Positions 1 to 8,756 of a stretch of DNA of 38,812 bases are shown piece after piece; the first letter of the stretch is position 1; the number at the start of each line of letters is the position of its first letter. Source of the DNA: an uncultured Allobosea sp. (GTDB taxonomy: Bacteria; Pseudomonadota; Alphaproteobacteria; Rhizobiales; Beijerinckiaceae). Made by a program: the position numbers and the translations under genes. The notes beneath the pieces were generated by a model. The model searched no databases. It was not told where the DNA came from and saw only the letters and a program-made list of their open reading frames with translations. The stretch is taken from contig NZ_CAMFJF010000034.1 of the NCBI RefSeq assembly GCF_945956895.1, positions 1 to 38,812 on the forward strand, read 5' to 3'.

Positions 1-1
1 G

Positions 2-1213
2 GACCCGGACGACATCGCCGAGAAGGCCCGCACGCGCTACATTCTCGACGGCGGCATGATGGCATTCGTCATCGCCTTCTTCCATGCTGTGCTGAGAACC
101 CCTCGCGGGTTCGCGAAAGCCGCACGGGCCACCATCGGGATGATGCGCCCCTCGAGCCGCCCCGCGCCGCTTCACCTCGCCTATCTCGCGGAAGCGCTCG
201 TCCTCGCCAAATGGGTCACGGAGCAGAAGGTCCATCACATCCACGCCCATTTCGGGACGAATGGCGCGGAGGTCGCGATGCTCTGCCACCTCGTGACCGG
301 CGTGCCCTACAGCTTTACGGTGCATGGCCCGGACGAGTTCGACAGGCCGGAATATCTCGGCCTGCCCACAAAGGTGAAACACGCCGCCTTCGTCTGCGCG
401 ATCAGCTCCTTCACCGGCAGTCAGCTCTGCCGCTGGATCCCCACCGAGCAGTGGCACAAGATCGAGCTGGTGCATTGCGGACTGGACGCCGATTTCCTGA
501 GCGCGCAGCCGCCGCGGGTCGTTCCGAAAGGCAGGCTCGTGACCATCGGCCGCCTCAGCGAGCAGAAAGGGCATCTCGTCCTGCTCCAGGCGCTCGCACA
601 GCTCGCGCGCGATGGCGAACCGTTCAAGCTGACCGTCGCCGGGGACGGCCCGTTGCGCCCGCAGCTCGAACGCGCCATCCGCGAGCTCGGCCTGGAGCAG
701 CATGTCGAGCTGGCAGGCTGGATGAGCAATGCGGAGGTGCGCCACGCCATCCGCGAGGCGCGGGCGCTGGTGCTGCCGAGCTTCGCCGAAGGATTGCCCG
801 TCGTCCTGATGGAAGCCCTGGCGCTCGGCCGCCCCGTCATCACGACCTATATCGCTGGAATACCGGAACTGATCGCCGAGCGGGACTGCGGCTGGCTCGT
901 CCCCGCCGGCAATACCGACCGGCTCGCCGGCGCCATCCGGCAATGCCTCCATGCGCCGGACTCCGTCATCTGGGCCATGGGCGCGGAAGGCCGCAGCCAA
1001 GTGCTGGCGCAGCACGACATCGCCCGTGAATGCCGGAAGCTGGCCACCCTGTTCAGGGCCGGGCAGCAGACGAAGCCGATCTCGGCCAGTGACGAGGCGG
1101 GCGGCAAGGAAGCCGCCTTCGCCCGAGACGAAGCCTTCGCCGACAGCCACGGCATGCGCCTCGGCGAACTGATGACGCTGCGCTCCGGACAGTCGGGCCT
1201 GGTGAAGGGATGA
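2..1213 (+). CDS. GT4 family glycosyltransferase, 5' end outside the window
   Basis: The reading frame is open to the left edge (in-frame codons from base 2 upstream of the first Met at 56), so the N-terminus is missing. The protein shows a GT-B/GT4 layout. The N-terminal domain contains HAHFGTNGAEVA and FTVHGPDEFD. The C-terminal nucleotide-sugar domain starts at GRLSEQKGH and carries the EX7E motif (E245 and E253, counting from the Met at 56) followed by GRPVITTYIAGIPELI. This resembles WcaL/colanic-acid-type transferases that add a sugar to a lipid-linked repeat unit on the cytoplasmic face of the inner membrane. The last 50 or so residues are a charged, low-complexity tail. The stop overlaps the next start as ATGA, so the two genes are translationally coupled. 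Donor and acceptor sugars cannot be read from the sequence. Confidence 0.9.
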   Translation, partial: DPDDIAEKARTRYILDGGMMAFVIAFFHAVLRTPRGFAKAARATIGMMRPSSRPAPLHLAYLAEALVLAKWVTEQKVHHIHAHFGTNGAEVAMLCHLVTGVPYSFTVHGPDEFDRPEYLGLPTKVKHAAFVCAISSFTGSQLCRWIPTEQWHKIELVHCGLDADFLSAQPPRVVPKGRLVTIGRLSEQKGHLVLLQALAQLARDGEPFKLTVAGDGPLRPQLERAIRELGLEQHVELAGWMSNAEVRHAIREARALVLPSFAEGLPVVLMEALALGRPVITTYIAGIPELIAERDCGWLVPAGNTDRLAGAIRQCLHAPDSVIWAMGAEGRSQVLAQHDIARECRKLATLFRAGQQTKPISASDEAGGKEAAFARDEAFADSHGMRLGELMTLRSGQSGLVKG

Positions 1214-2265
1214 ACGCCGCGCCTCACACGGCCTGGGCAAGGGGTGCCGGGACGAGCGACGTCACCGTCGTCGTCCCCACGCATAACCGGCGCCTGATAC
1301 TGCCGCAGGCGATCCTCGCGATCCTGCACCAGCGTGACGTCTCGATCGAGCTCGTCGTGGTCGATGACGGCTCGAGCGACGGTACGGGTCCCTGGCTCGA
1401 CCAGCTCGCGGCGGCGGACCAACGGGTCAAGGTCGTGCACCATGCCGTGCCGCACTTCATCTCGGGCGCACGCAACGCCGGCATCGCCCGGGCGACCGGG
1501 CGCTGGATCGCCTTCTGCGACGACGACGACCTCTGGGCGCCGGACAAGCTCGCCGCGCAGCTCGCCGCCTTGCGCGCCAGCGGAGCGCGCTGGGCCTGCA
1601 CCGGGGTCGTGGTGGTGGACGAGGGGCTTCGGATCATCGGACATCACCATGTCGAGGGCGGCGACATGCTGCCGGCGCTGCTGGCGAGCAACCGGATCCC
1701 GACGGGATCGACCGTGATCGCTGAACGCGACCTGCTCCGGGATGTCGGCGGCTTCGATCCGGCCCTGCGTGGCTCGGAGGATTGGGATCTCTGGATCAGG
1801 CTGGCACAGCATTCGCCGGTGGCCGCGGTCGACCGGCCGCTGATCGCCTACCGGCTGGGGCGGCAATCGCTCTCGATGAATGTCTCCCCCATGCGCGCCG
1901 GCCGTCTCGCCATCGTGAAACGCTATGCGGTGCTGGCGGCGGCCCATGGCGTCGTATCCGACGAGGCCGGCCACGAGCGCTACCTCGCCAGGCAGTTGCT
2001 GCGCGGAGGAGCACGCCGGCAGGCTGCGTCCATCTTCGCCGCCCTGGCCTTCAGGCACGGCCGCTGGCGCGAGCTGCCGCGGGTCGCTGCTGCACTGATC
2101 GCGCCGCGCCTGATGGACCGCATCGGGCAGGCGCGCGCGGCCACCGCGGTACCCGCGTCATGGCGCCGGGAAACCGAGCTCTGGCTGCGGCCGATCCGCG
2201 AGGCGGCCGGGATGGCCTCGCATCGCCCCGAGGCATGGATCACGTCCAGGGAGCTGGAGGCATGA
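1210..2265 (+). CDS. GT2 family glycosyltransferase
   Basis: 351 residues with a GT-A fold at the N-terminus: VVPTHNRR near residue 22, the nucleotide-binding DD pair at 52-53 (VVVDDGSSDG), and an acidic metal-binding cluster at 104-107 (FCDDDDLW). GSEDWDLWIRL near the middle matches the acceptor-side ED motif of inverting GT2 enzymes. No membrane segment is evident, so it is a cytoplasmic or peripheral enzyme of repeat-unit assembly. It overlaps the upstream GT4 gene and the downstream polymerase gene by 4 bp each (ATGA), placing all three in one operon. The sugar specificity is unknown. Confidence 0.9.
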   Translation: MNAAPHTAWARGAGTSDVTVVVPTHNRRLILPQAILAILHQRDVSIELVVVDDGSSDGTGPWLDQLAAADQRVKVVHHAVPHFISGARNAGIARATGRWIAFCDDDDLWAPDKLAAQLAALRASGARWACTGVVVVDEGLRIIGHHHVEGGDMLPALLASNRIPTGSTVIAERDLLRDVGGFDPALRGSEDWDLWIRLAQHSPVAAVDRPLIAYRLGRQSLSMNVSPMRAGRLAIVKRYAVLAAAHGVVSDEAGHERYLARQLLRGGARRQAASIFAALAFRHGRWRELPRVAAALIAPRLMDRIGQARAATAVPASWRRETELWLRPIREAAGMASHRPEAWITSRELEA

Positions 2266-3653
2266 GACCCGTATCCAGCGCTCTCGACATGCCCCCTGAA
2301 AGCGTCGCAGCCGCCGATGTTGCGCGCGGCCCGCAGACCTGTTCGGTTCGCACCGCCAATCGCGAAGCGATCTGGAGCCTGTTGCGGAACGCCGTCTTCG
2401 CCATCCTGCTGATCCGCGCCTCGTCCGACCCGATCTTCAATCTGCTCGGAGGCGATTCCGGCGCGGGCTCGATGGGCGTCGGCGCCCTCTTCAACATGGC
2501 CGCGATCGCGATTGCCGGGCTGCTTTTCCTGCAGGCGCCACTCAAGGCACCGTTTCCCGTCATCACGATCTGGGGCCCCTATCTGCTGATCGCCTTCGGC
2601 TCGACGCTCTATGCGCCGGATTTCAACACCGCCGCACGGCTGGCCTTCGTCCTGCTGTCCTACTGGGCCTTCTTCGCGATCCCGTTCTTCATCATGCGCT
2701 CCTCGCGCGACCTGACCCGTTTCGTGCTCGTGGTGATCGGCTCGTCCCTGCCGCCGACGCTCTATGCCTTCGTGGACATCGCCCGCGGACTGCCCAATTT
2801 CGGCGATTTCCGCCTGCAGAGCACCTTCTCGCATCCGAACATCTACGCGTTCTACCTCGTGCTGCTGCTCGGACTGGCGCTCTATGTCAGGGCCTCGCAG
2901 GCCGTAGACGTGTCCCAGCGGCTCCGCCTCCTGGTGACGCTCTACATCCCCCTTCTCGCCGTCTTCCTGCTGCTCACCAAGACGCGCAGCGCCTGGGGCG
3001 TGTGCGGGGTGATGTTCCTGGTTTATGCGGTCAGGATCGAGCGCCGCTTCCTCTTCGGCCTGCTTCTGGTGCCGCTGATGTTCGTCTCCAATCCGAGCCT
3101 GATGGACCGGTTGACGGACGTCACCGCCGCGACGGAAGTCGACGACTACTCGCAGCTCAACGACAGCAATCGCCTGAATTCCTATGTCTGGCGGCAAGCG
3201 CTGTGGGAATCCGCCCTTCCACAGATCATGGACATGCCCGCGCTGGGGCATGGCCTCGAGACGTTCAAGCCTGCGACGCCGCGCTTCTTCCCGCTGATCG
3301 GCCCGCAAGGCATCGACGGTCACAATTTCTATCTGCAGATGACCTACGAGCTCGGGCTTGTCGGCCTCCTGACCGTCGCCTGGCTGTTCGGCTGCGTGGC
3401 CTGGCGCCTGGCGAGAGGGCGGCGCCGCGATCCGCCGGGCATCCTGGTCATCTCCTGTATCCTGATGACCTATGTGCTGGAGTGCTACTCGGACAACATG
3501 CATTTCTACCTGTCGTTCAACTGGTATTTCTGGTTCGTCATGGGCACGATCTGCGCGTGGCTGGCGCGAGGCGACGCTCTTGCGGCGGCCGCCGCCTCCC
3601 GCCTGCCAGGCGCCGCCGGGCGCGCAGGCCACCCCGCCCGCCCTCGCCCCTGA
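2262..3653 (+). CDS. O-antigen ligase/polymerase (Wzy/ExoQ-like) membrane protein
   Basis: 463 residues with many hydrophobic segments alternating with short loops, and a larger polar loop in the C-terminal half (around SQLNDSNRLNSYVWRQALWE and GHGLETFKPATPRFFP). This is typical of the Wzy_C/O-antigen ligase superfamily. The glycine/His loop motif GHGLETF and the following HNFYLQMTYELGLVGLL agree with family members that polymerise or transfer lipid-linked oligosaccharides on the periplasmic side. The start at 2262 is chosen because it overlaps the GT2 stop (ATGA); the frame stays open much further upstream, but that would lie inside the GT2 gene. Given the co-polymerase and flippase nearby, a Wzy polymerase role is more likely than a WaaL ligase, but the two cannot be told apart reliably by sequence. 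Confidence 0.85.
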   Translation: MRPVSSALDMPPESVAAADVARGPQTCSVRTANREAIWSLLRNAVFAILLIRASSDPIFNLLGGDSGAGSMGVGALFNMAAIAIAGLLFLQAPLKAPFPVITIWGPYLLIAFGSTLYAPDFNTAARLAFVLLSYWAFFAIPFFIMRSSRDLTRFVLVVIGSSLPPTLYAFVDIARGLPNFGDFRLQSTFSHPNIYAFYLVLLLGLALYVRASQAVDVSQRLRLLVTLYIPLLAVFLLLTKTRSAWGVCGVMFLVYAVRIERRFLFGLLLVPLMFVSNPSLMDRLTDVTAATEVDDYSQLNDSNRLNSYVWRQALWESALPQIMDMPALGHGLETFKPATPRFFPLIGPQGIDGHNFYLQMTYELGLVGLLTVAWLFGCVAWRLARGRRRDPPGILVISCILMTYVLECYSDNMHFYLSFNWYFWFVMGTICAWLARGDALAAAAASRLPGAAGRAGHPARPRP

Positions 3654-3877
3654 CCGGCGCCGCCACGCAATGCCGGTTTGAGCCGGCCCCGCAGGAACGG
3701 CGCCGACCACCCCGCGTTTTCACTGTGAATGCCATTGCGGGCGCAAGACGCCGGGTGGGGGGCGGAAATCGGCGGCCCGGTCTCGACCGGTACAGGCCGC
3801 CAGAGCGATCCCTCCCTCATCCGCCGGCGTCGAGCCGAACCGGACGCCGGAAACGGGGTCCATTGTGATTGAAGCGC

Positions 3878-5449
3878 ATGATGGACACGAGAAGCCGCCC
3901 GCAAATCTCCCCCGGCACGGAAGGGCTCGAAGCCCGGATCGAGGTGCGACCGCGCCCCTCCTTCGGGCTCGGGAGCCTCCGCAACCGGAAATGGCTGCTG
4001 GGCCTCGGCACCATCGCCTGCCTGCTCGTCGCTGCGCTCTATGTCAGCTTGCGCCCGGCGACCTACACCGCATCCAGCCAGCTGCTGATCTATATCAGGC
4101 AGGTCCTGACAGGGCCCGATCAGGCGATCCTGCCCGGACGCGCCGACCTCCCGATGGTCCAGAACCAGATCGAGCTGCTGCGCTCCGGCAATGTTCTGGC
4201 CGCGGTCGTCGAAACACTGCGCCTGGCCGAGGATCCCGAATTCAACGACAGCCACGCCGCTTCGCCCGGACAGGCCAAGGCGCCTCAGGGGCAGGCCTCT
4301 CCGGAAGCGGCTGCGAACGGCTCGGCCTATCGCGCGGCGCTCAGCGCCCTTGCCCGCAAGCTCAGCGTCCGGCAGGTCGGAACAAGCCATATCGTCGCGG
4401 TGAGCCTCAAGGCCTCGGACCCCGCCAAGGCGGCGCGGATCGTCAACGCCATCGTCCGAACCTATTTGCAGGAACGTGCACGCGCCTCCGATGCAGCCAC
4501 GTCCCGTGCGCCGACCTTGCGCGAGATTTACCAGAGCCTCGGCCCCAGCGGCCAGGTGCTGTCGGAGGCGGAGCCGCCGGTCGGGACTGACGGGCCGTCG
4601 GCCATCCTGATCCTCGCCATCGCAGCCCTGCTGGGTCTCGGCGCCTCCGCCACCATCGCCATCCTGCTCGACATGTTCGACGACAGGATCCGCAGCAGGC
4701 GTCAGATGGAACATGTCCTGGGCCTGGAATGCCTCGGCGTCATCCCCCGTTTCGCGGATATCGGGACATGGCCCGAAGACGCTGCGGCCCGGCGCCTGCT
4801 TGCATCGCAACACGAGGTCCTGCGCCGTGCCGCGGCGGTGATGGACGATGTTTCACCGGGTGGCTTCCACGCGATCGGCGTGACCTCGGTCCTGCCGGGC
4901 GAAGGGGCGACCTCGTTGGCCATCGCCCTGGCGAAGACGGCCGCGGCGGCCGGAAAGCGCGTGCTGCTGATCGACGCCGTACCGGACGACCCCTCCCTCT
5001 CGCGCTGGGTCGCGAATCTCGCGCAGGATCCCCCCCCTCCCGGCGAGCATCCGCCGACACGGGCGCTCGAAGGCCTCGCCACGCTGCAGCCCGGCCTCGA
5101 TGTCCTGCCGCTGGCCGAGCGGCTCGGCGCTGGCGATCGCCCAATGCCGCGCGGCCTGCTGGACGACGTCCTGCGCGCGGCGGAAGGCAGCCATGAGCTC
5201 GTGATCCTCGACATGCCCTCGCTGGTGGCCGGTCCGCAGGTGCGGGCTGCCGCTCCGGCGCTCGATGGCGTCCTGCTCGTCGTGAAATGGGGCGAGACGA
5301 CATCGGAACTGGCCCGCCAGGCTTTCCAGTCGGCCGGGCAGGCCCAGGGAAAGTTCGTCGGCAGCGTCCTCAACATGGCCGATGAACAGGTGATGCAGCG
5401 TTATGGCTATGAGCTTCCCGCCCATTTGAAGGCCACAACGACAGCTTGA
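3878..5449 (+). CDS. Wzz-type polysaccharide co-polymerase with degenerate BY-kinase domain
   Basis: 523 residues from the ATG at 3878 (a TTG at 3869 is an alternative). The order is: cytoplasmic N-terminus; TM1 at about 39-57; Wzz periplasmic domain containing TYTASSQLLIY and QNQIELLRSGNVL; TM2 at about 242-262; then a cytoplasmic nucleotide-binding-like domain. That domain keeps the bacterial tyrosine-kinase frame (SVLPGEG at about 337-343, then RVLLID). The invariant Walker A lysine is Ala344 (GEGATS instead of GEGKST), and the Walker A' strand reads IDAVPDDP instead of a DxDxR-P type. The C-terminus has only RYGYELP, not a tyrosine cluster. It probably controls chain length or assembly of the polymer without classical autophosphorylation. 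It is shorter than typical ExoP proteins (over 700 residues) because the periplasmic coiled coil is reduced. It sits 224 bp after the polymerase gene, so it may have its own promoter. Confidence 0.85.
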   Translation: MMDTRSRPQISPGTEGLEARIEVRPRPSFGLGSLRNRKWLLGLGTIACLLVAALYVSLRPATYTASSQLLIYIRQVLTGPDQAILPGRADLPMVQNQIELLRSGNVLAAVVETLRLAEDPEFNDSHAASPGQAKAPQGQASPEAAANGSAYRAALSALARKLSVRQVGTSHIVAVSLKASDPAKAARIVNAIVRTYLQERARASDAATSRAPTLREIYQSLGPSGQVLSEAEPPVGTDGPSAILILAIAALLGLGASATIAILLDMFDDRIRSRRQMEHVLGLECLGVIPRFADIGTWPEDAAARRLLASQHEVLRRAAAVMDDVSPGGFHAIGVTSVLPGEGATSLAIALAKTAAAAGKRVLLIDAVPDDPSLSRWVANLAQDPPPPGEHPPTRALEGLATLQPGLDVLPLAERLGAGDRPMPRGLLDDVLRAAEGSHELVILDMPSLVAGPQVRAAAPALDGVLLVVKWGETTSELARQAFQSAGQAQGKFVGSVLNMADEQVMQRYGYELPAHLKATTTA

Positions 5450-5497
5450 AACAGACCGCTTTGGCCGCGAGGCCGGGATTTGCAGAGGGAGAGCATC

Positions 5498-6346
5498 ATG
5501 AAGGTCGTACTCTTTTGCGGCGGCATGGGCATGCGGCTGCGGGGCTATGTCGACGACGTTCCGAAGCCGATGGTGCAGATCGGCTCGCGCCCGATCCTCT
5601 GGCATCTGATGAAGTACTACGCCCATTTCGGCCACAAGGACTTCATCCTCTGCCTCGGCCACAAGGGCGGTGCGATCAAGGACTATTTCCTGAAATACGA
5701 CGAGTCGATCTCGAACGATTTCGTCTGGTCTCGCGGCGGCCGGAAGATCGACTTCATCAACCGGGACAGCGACGACTGGACGATCACCTTCGTCGAGACC
5801 GGCCTGCATGCGACGATCGGCGAGCGCCTGAAGGCCGTCGAGCCCTATCTCCAGGGCGAGGAGTATTTCCTGGCCAATTACGGCGACGGCCTCAGCGACC
5901 TGCCTCTGCCGACGATGATCGACGAGCTCAAGCAGAGCGATGCCGTGGGCTCGCTGCTGCTGGTGCAGCCGACGGCGAGCTTCGACATGATCAGGATGGC
6001 GCCGGACGGCAAGGTCGCCGAGGTCGCCGCGCTCGCCCATTCCGACATCTGGATCAATGGCGGTTTCTTCGTCTTCCGGCACGAGATCTTCGACTACATC
6101 AATCCCGGCGACGAGCTGGTGCGGGAGCCGTTCGCGCGGCTGATCGAGCGCCAGGCCCTGCTGGCGCATAAATGCACCGGCTTCTGGCAGTGCATGGACA
6201 CGTTCAAGGACAAGCAGCGCCTCGAGGAGCTCAACGACACCAACCCGCCCTGGAAGGTGTGGAAGGACTGCGCGCATGTCGCCTATCCCGCGATGGCGAT
6301 GGCGATGACGACGGCGACAGCCCCGACGACAAACCAGGTGGCCTGA
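5498..6346 (+). CDS. rfbF: glucose-1-phosphate cytidylyltransferase-like nucleotidyltransferase
   Basis: 282 residues. The sequence follows the RfbF family: N-terminal CGGMGMRLR and the catalytic PKPMVQIGSRPILWH, then DFILCLGHKGGAIKDYF, FLANYGDGLSD, the product-side INGGFFVF, and GFWQCMDTFKDK. The known reaction is CTP plus glucose-1-phosphate giving CDP-glucose and pyrophosphate. The usual G-x-G-T-R loop has Met in place of Thr, a deviation worth noting. The start at 5498 follows a good ribosome site (GAGGGAG at 5485-5491) and gives the expected N-terminus; earlier in-frame starts lack this. The CDP-glucose 4,6-dehydratase gene about 5 kb downstream supports the assignment. A related hexose-1-phosphate cannot be excluded as substrate. 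Confidence 0.88.
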   Translation: MKVVLFCGGMGMRLRGYVDDVPKPMVQIGSRPILWHLMKYYAHFGHKDFILCLGHKGGAIKDYFLKYDESISNDFVWSRGGRKIDFINRDSDDWTITFVETGLHATIGERLKAVEPYLQGEEYFLANYGDGLSDLPLPTMIDELKQSDAVGSLLLVQPTASFDMIRMAPDGKVAEVAALAHSDIWINGGFFVFRHEIFDYINPGDELVREPFARLIERQALLAHKCTGFWQCMDTFKDKQRLEELNDTNPPWKVWKDCAHVAYPAMAMAMTTATAPTTNQVA

Positions 6347-6348
6347 CC

Positions 6349-7002
6349 ATGCTGCGCCTGAGACCGGATCGTGCCGGCAAGTCCCCGCTGCAGATCCTCT
6401 GCCTGGGCTGCCACTCCGACGATATCGAGATCGGCTGTGGCGGCACGGTGCTGCAGATCGCGGCGGACCATCCGGACGCCGTGTTTCACTGGGTGGTCTT
6501 CAGCGCGAGCGGCATTCGTGCGGAGGAGGCGGCAAGCGGCGCGCGACAGTTCGTCGATCCCGCTCGCATGAAGCGGGTCGTGCTGAAGGATTTCCGGGAC
6601 GGCTACATGCCGTTCGCCGGAGCCGAGATCAAGAACGTCTTCGAGGAGATCAAGCGGGAGGTGTCTCCGGACATCATCTTCACCCATAACCGCCACGACT
6701 CCCACCAGGACCACCGGCTGATCGCCGAATTGACCTGGAACACGTTTCGCAGCCACCTGATCCTGGAATACGAGATCCCGAAATATGACGGCGATCTCGG
6801 GCAGCCCAGCGTCTTCAATGCCTTGTCGGACGATACCTGCGAAAAGAAGGTCGACCTGATCCTCGACACCTTCAAGTCGCAGGGCAACAAGCACTGGTTC
6901 GACCGCACCACCTTCATGGCTTTGATGCGGTTGCGCGGAATGGAGTGCAACGCCCCCAGCGGCTATGCGGAGGCGTTCTACGCTCGCAAGCTGATGCTCT
7001 AG
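6349..7002 (+). CDS. PIG-L family deacetylase (LmbE-like)
   Basis: 217 residues starting 2 bp after the preceding stop. The zinc site of the PIG-L/LmbE family is visible: CHSDDIEIGCGG with H22, D24 and D25 (equivalent to the family's AHPDD), and the distal H-x-D-H at 119-122 (HDSHQDHR). Characterised members hydrolyse N-acetyl groups from GlcNAc-containing lipids, thiols or antibiotic intermediates. No signal peptide is seen, so it would act in the cytoplasm on a nucleotide sugar or lipid-linked intermediate. Its position between the CDP-glucose synthase and the flippase suggests it tailors a sugar of this polysaccharide. The start at 6349 is preferred over earlier in-frame starts that would overlap the upstream gene. 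Confidence 0.87.
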   Translation: MLRLRPDRAGKSPLQILCLGCHSDDIEIGCGGTVLQIAADHPDAVFHWVVFSASGIRAEEAASGARQFVDPARMKRVVLKDFRDGYMPFAGAEIKNVFEEIKREVSPDIIFTHNRHDSHQDHRLIAELTWNTFRSHLILEYEIPKYDGDLGQPSVFNALSDDTCEKKVDLILDTFKSQGNKHWFDRTTFMALMRLRGMECNAPSGYAEAFYARKLML

Positions 7003-7038
7003 CTTATCATTTCAGCATCGGACGTTTCCGGGCGGCAG

Positions 7039-8544
7039 ATGCCACCTCCCGGCCCGATGCCCAAAGCGGCAATCGAGAACGACATGCAGGATCTGAAGAG
7101 CAGAACCGTTCGCGCGGGATTGATCAATGTCGGCTCGCGCGGCCTCGGCTTCGTCATCCGCATCCTGGCGCTGATGGTGCTCGGCCGGCTGCTCACGCCC
7201 GAGGATTACGGGCTGGTCACGATGGTGACGGCCTTCACCGGGGTGCTGAACATGTTCGGCTGCTTCGGCCTGTTCCAGGCCGCCATCCAGCGCGACGTGC
7301 TCAGCGAAGCGGAATCGTCCTCGCTGTTCTGGCTGAACCTGACCTTCGGCGCCGCGCTGACGCTGACGGCCATGCTGGCCGCACCGATGGTCAGCGCGTT
7401 CTACCGGGAGCCGCGGCTGCTCGCGATCATGGACGTGATCGCCTTCACCTTCCTCATCACGGCCGCCGGCGTGCAGCATGGCGTGCTGCTCCAGCGGCGC
7501 CTGGCCTTCGGCACCTCGGCCAAGATCGAGATCAGCTCGCTGGTGATCGCAACGGCCATCTCGGTCGGGATGGCAACGGCCGGATACGGCTATTGGGCGA
7601 TCGTCTCGATGACCATCTCGCTGCCGCTGGTCACGACCATCGGCCTGTGGCTGGCGACCGGCTGGATTCCCGGCAGGCCGCGAATCGTCTCCGGCCTCGG
7701 CTCGATGCTGCAATTCGGCGGCGGAGCGACGCTGACCGGTTTCCTCTCCTACATCACGATCAATACCGACAAGCTCCTGCTCGGCCGGTTCTGGGGCACG
7801 GAAGCGACCGGCCTGTACAGCCGCGCCTTCTATCTGATCAATTTTCCGACCGAGAACCTCAACAACACCATCGGAGAGGTCGCCTTCGCGGCGCTGTCAC
7901 GGACCCGGGACGATCTCGACCGCCTGCGGCGCTACTTCCTCAAGGGCTACTCGATGGTCGTGACGTTGACCCTGCCGCTGACGGTCGTCTGCGGACTCTT
8001 CGCCGATGACGTGATCCTGGTCGTGCTGGGGCCGCAATGGACGAGCGCCATCGAGATCTTCCGGATCCTGGCCCCGACCATCCTGGTCATCGCGATCTCG
8101 AGCCCGCTCGGCTGGCTGCTGAATGCGCTCGGCCTGATCCGACGCGGCGTCCAGATCGGCCTGTTCTCCGCCTCCTTCATGGTTACGGGTATCGTGATCG
8201 GTCTTCCCTATGGCCCGCGCGGCGTCGCCCTGGCCTATTCCACGGTCATGGTGCTCAAGCTGGTGCCGATCTCGCTCTGGGCGCTGCACGGTACGGGCGT
8301 GCGGGTCCGCGAGTTTGTCGGCGCGCTGGCGTGCCCGCTCGCTGCCTGCGCCGTCGCGGCCATGGTCGGTTTCGGCGTGCACAGCCTGCGCCCGCCGACG
8401 CTGCTGCCGGTCTTCCGCCTCATGCTGGATGCCGGCTCCTTCGGCGCGACCTATCTCGCGGTGCTACTGCTCATCGCCGGCGAGAAGGCGCTGTATCTCG
8501 ACCTCTTCCGCAGCGCCAGGACCGGCGCCGATCAGGTCGCGTAG
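7039..8544 (+). CDS. lipid-linked oligosaccharide flippase (Wzx/WzxC-like)
   Basis: 501 residues from 7039; ATG 7084 (MQDLKSRTVRAGL) is an equally plausible start, since WzxC-type proteins commonly begin with such a segment. There are about 12-14 hydrophobic helices. The N-terminal RAGLINVGSRGLGFVIRILALMVLGRLLTPEDYGLVTM block is characteristic of the polysaccharide transport (PST) branch of the MOP superfamily. A family signature LGRFWGTEATGLYSRAFYLINFP follows in the middle. It should move undecaprenyl-linked repeat units across the inner membrane to the Wzy polymerase. It lies 36 bp downstream of the deacetylase gene and is followed by a 212-bp gap. Confidence 0.88.
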   Translation: MPPPGPMPKAAIENDMQDLKSRTVRAGLINVGSRGLGFVIRILALMVLGRLLTPEDYGLVTMVTAFTGVLNMFGCFGLFQAAIQRDVLSEAESSSLFWLNLTFGAALTLTAMLAAPMVSAFYREPRLLAIMDVIAFTFLITAAGVQHGVLLQRRLAFGTSAKIEISSLVIATAISVGMATAGYGYWAIVSMTISLPLVTTIGLWLATGWIPGRPRIVSGLGSMLQFGGGATLTGFLSYITINTDKLLLGRFWGTEATGLYSRAFYLINFPTENLNNTIGEVAFAALSRTRDDLDRLRRYFLKGYSMVVTLTLPLTVVCGLFADDVILVVLGPQWTSAIEIFRILAPTILVIAISSPLGWLLNALGLIRRGVQIGLFSASFMVTGIVIGLPYGPRGVALAYSTVMVLKLVPISLWALHGTGVRVREFVGALACPLAACAVAAMVGFGVHSLRPPTLLPVFRLMLDAGSFGATYLAVLLLIAGEKALYLDLFRSARTGADQVA

Positions 8545-8756
8545 CGCTCCCGCTCGGACCTGGCTTTCGAAACGGGCCACAGGCGCTGGACCGCCGCGCG
8601 CCCTCTCGAACGCAAACCGTGGCCCGAAACCTCGCCACAGCATCGGCCGCGCGGCCCATTCCGGCAAATCCTTGAAACCACGCGGCTTCTGCGCAGGAAC
8701 ACCCGCGCTTCTGCGGACATTATCCAGTTACGACGCCTGAATGCGAGGGCTGGGGA

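Noticed and set aside
3672..3687. Short hairpin (GCCGG and CCGGC) after the polymerase gene as a terminator
   Set aside because: Only 5 bp of stem and no following T-run; too weak to call.
1980..3710. Long open frame on the - strand opposite the polymerase gene
   Set aside because: The + strand encodes a hydrophobic O-antigen polymerase-like protein in an overlapping operon; the - strand product is charged and repetitive without a recognisable family.
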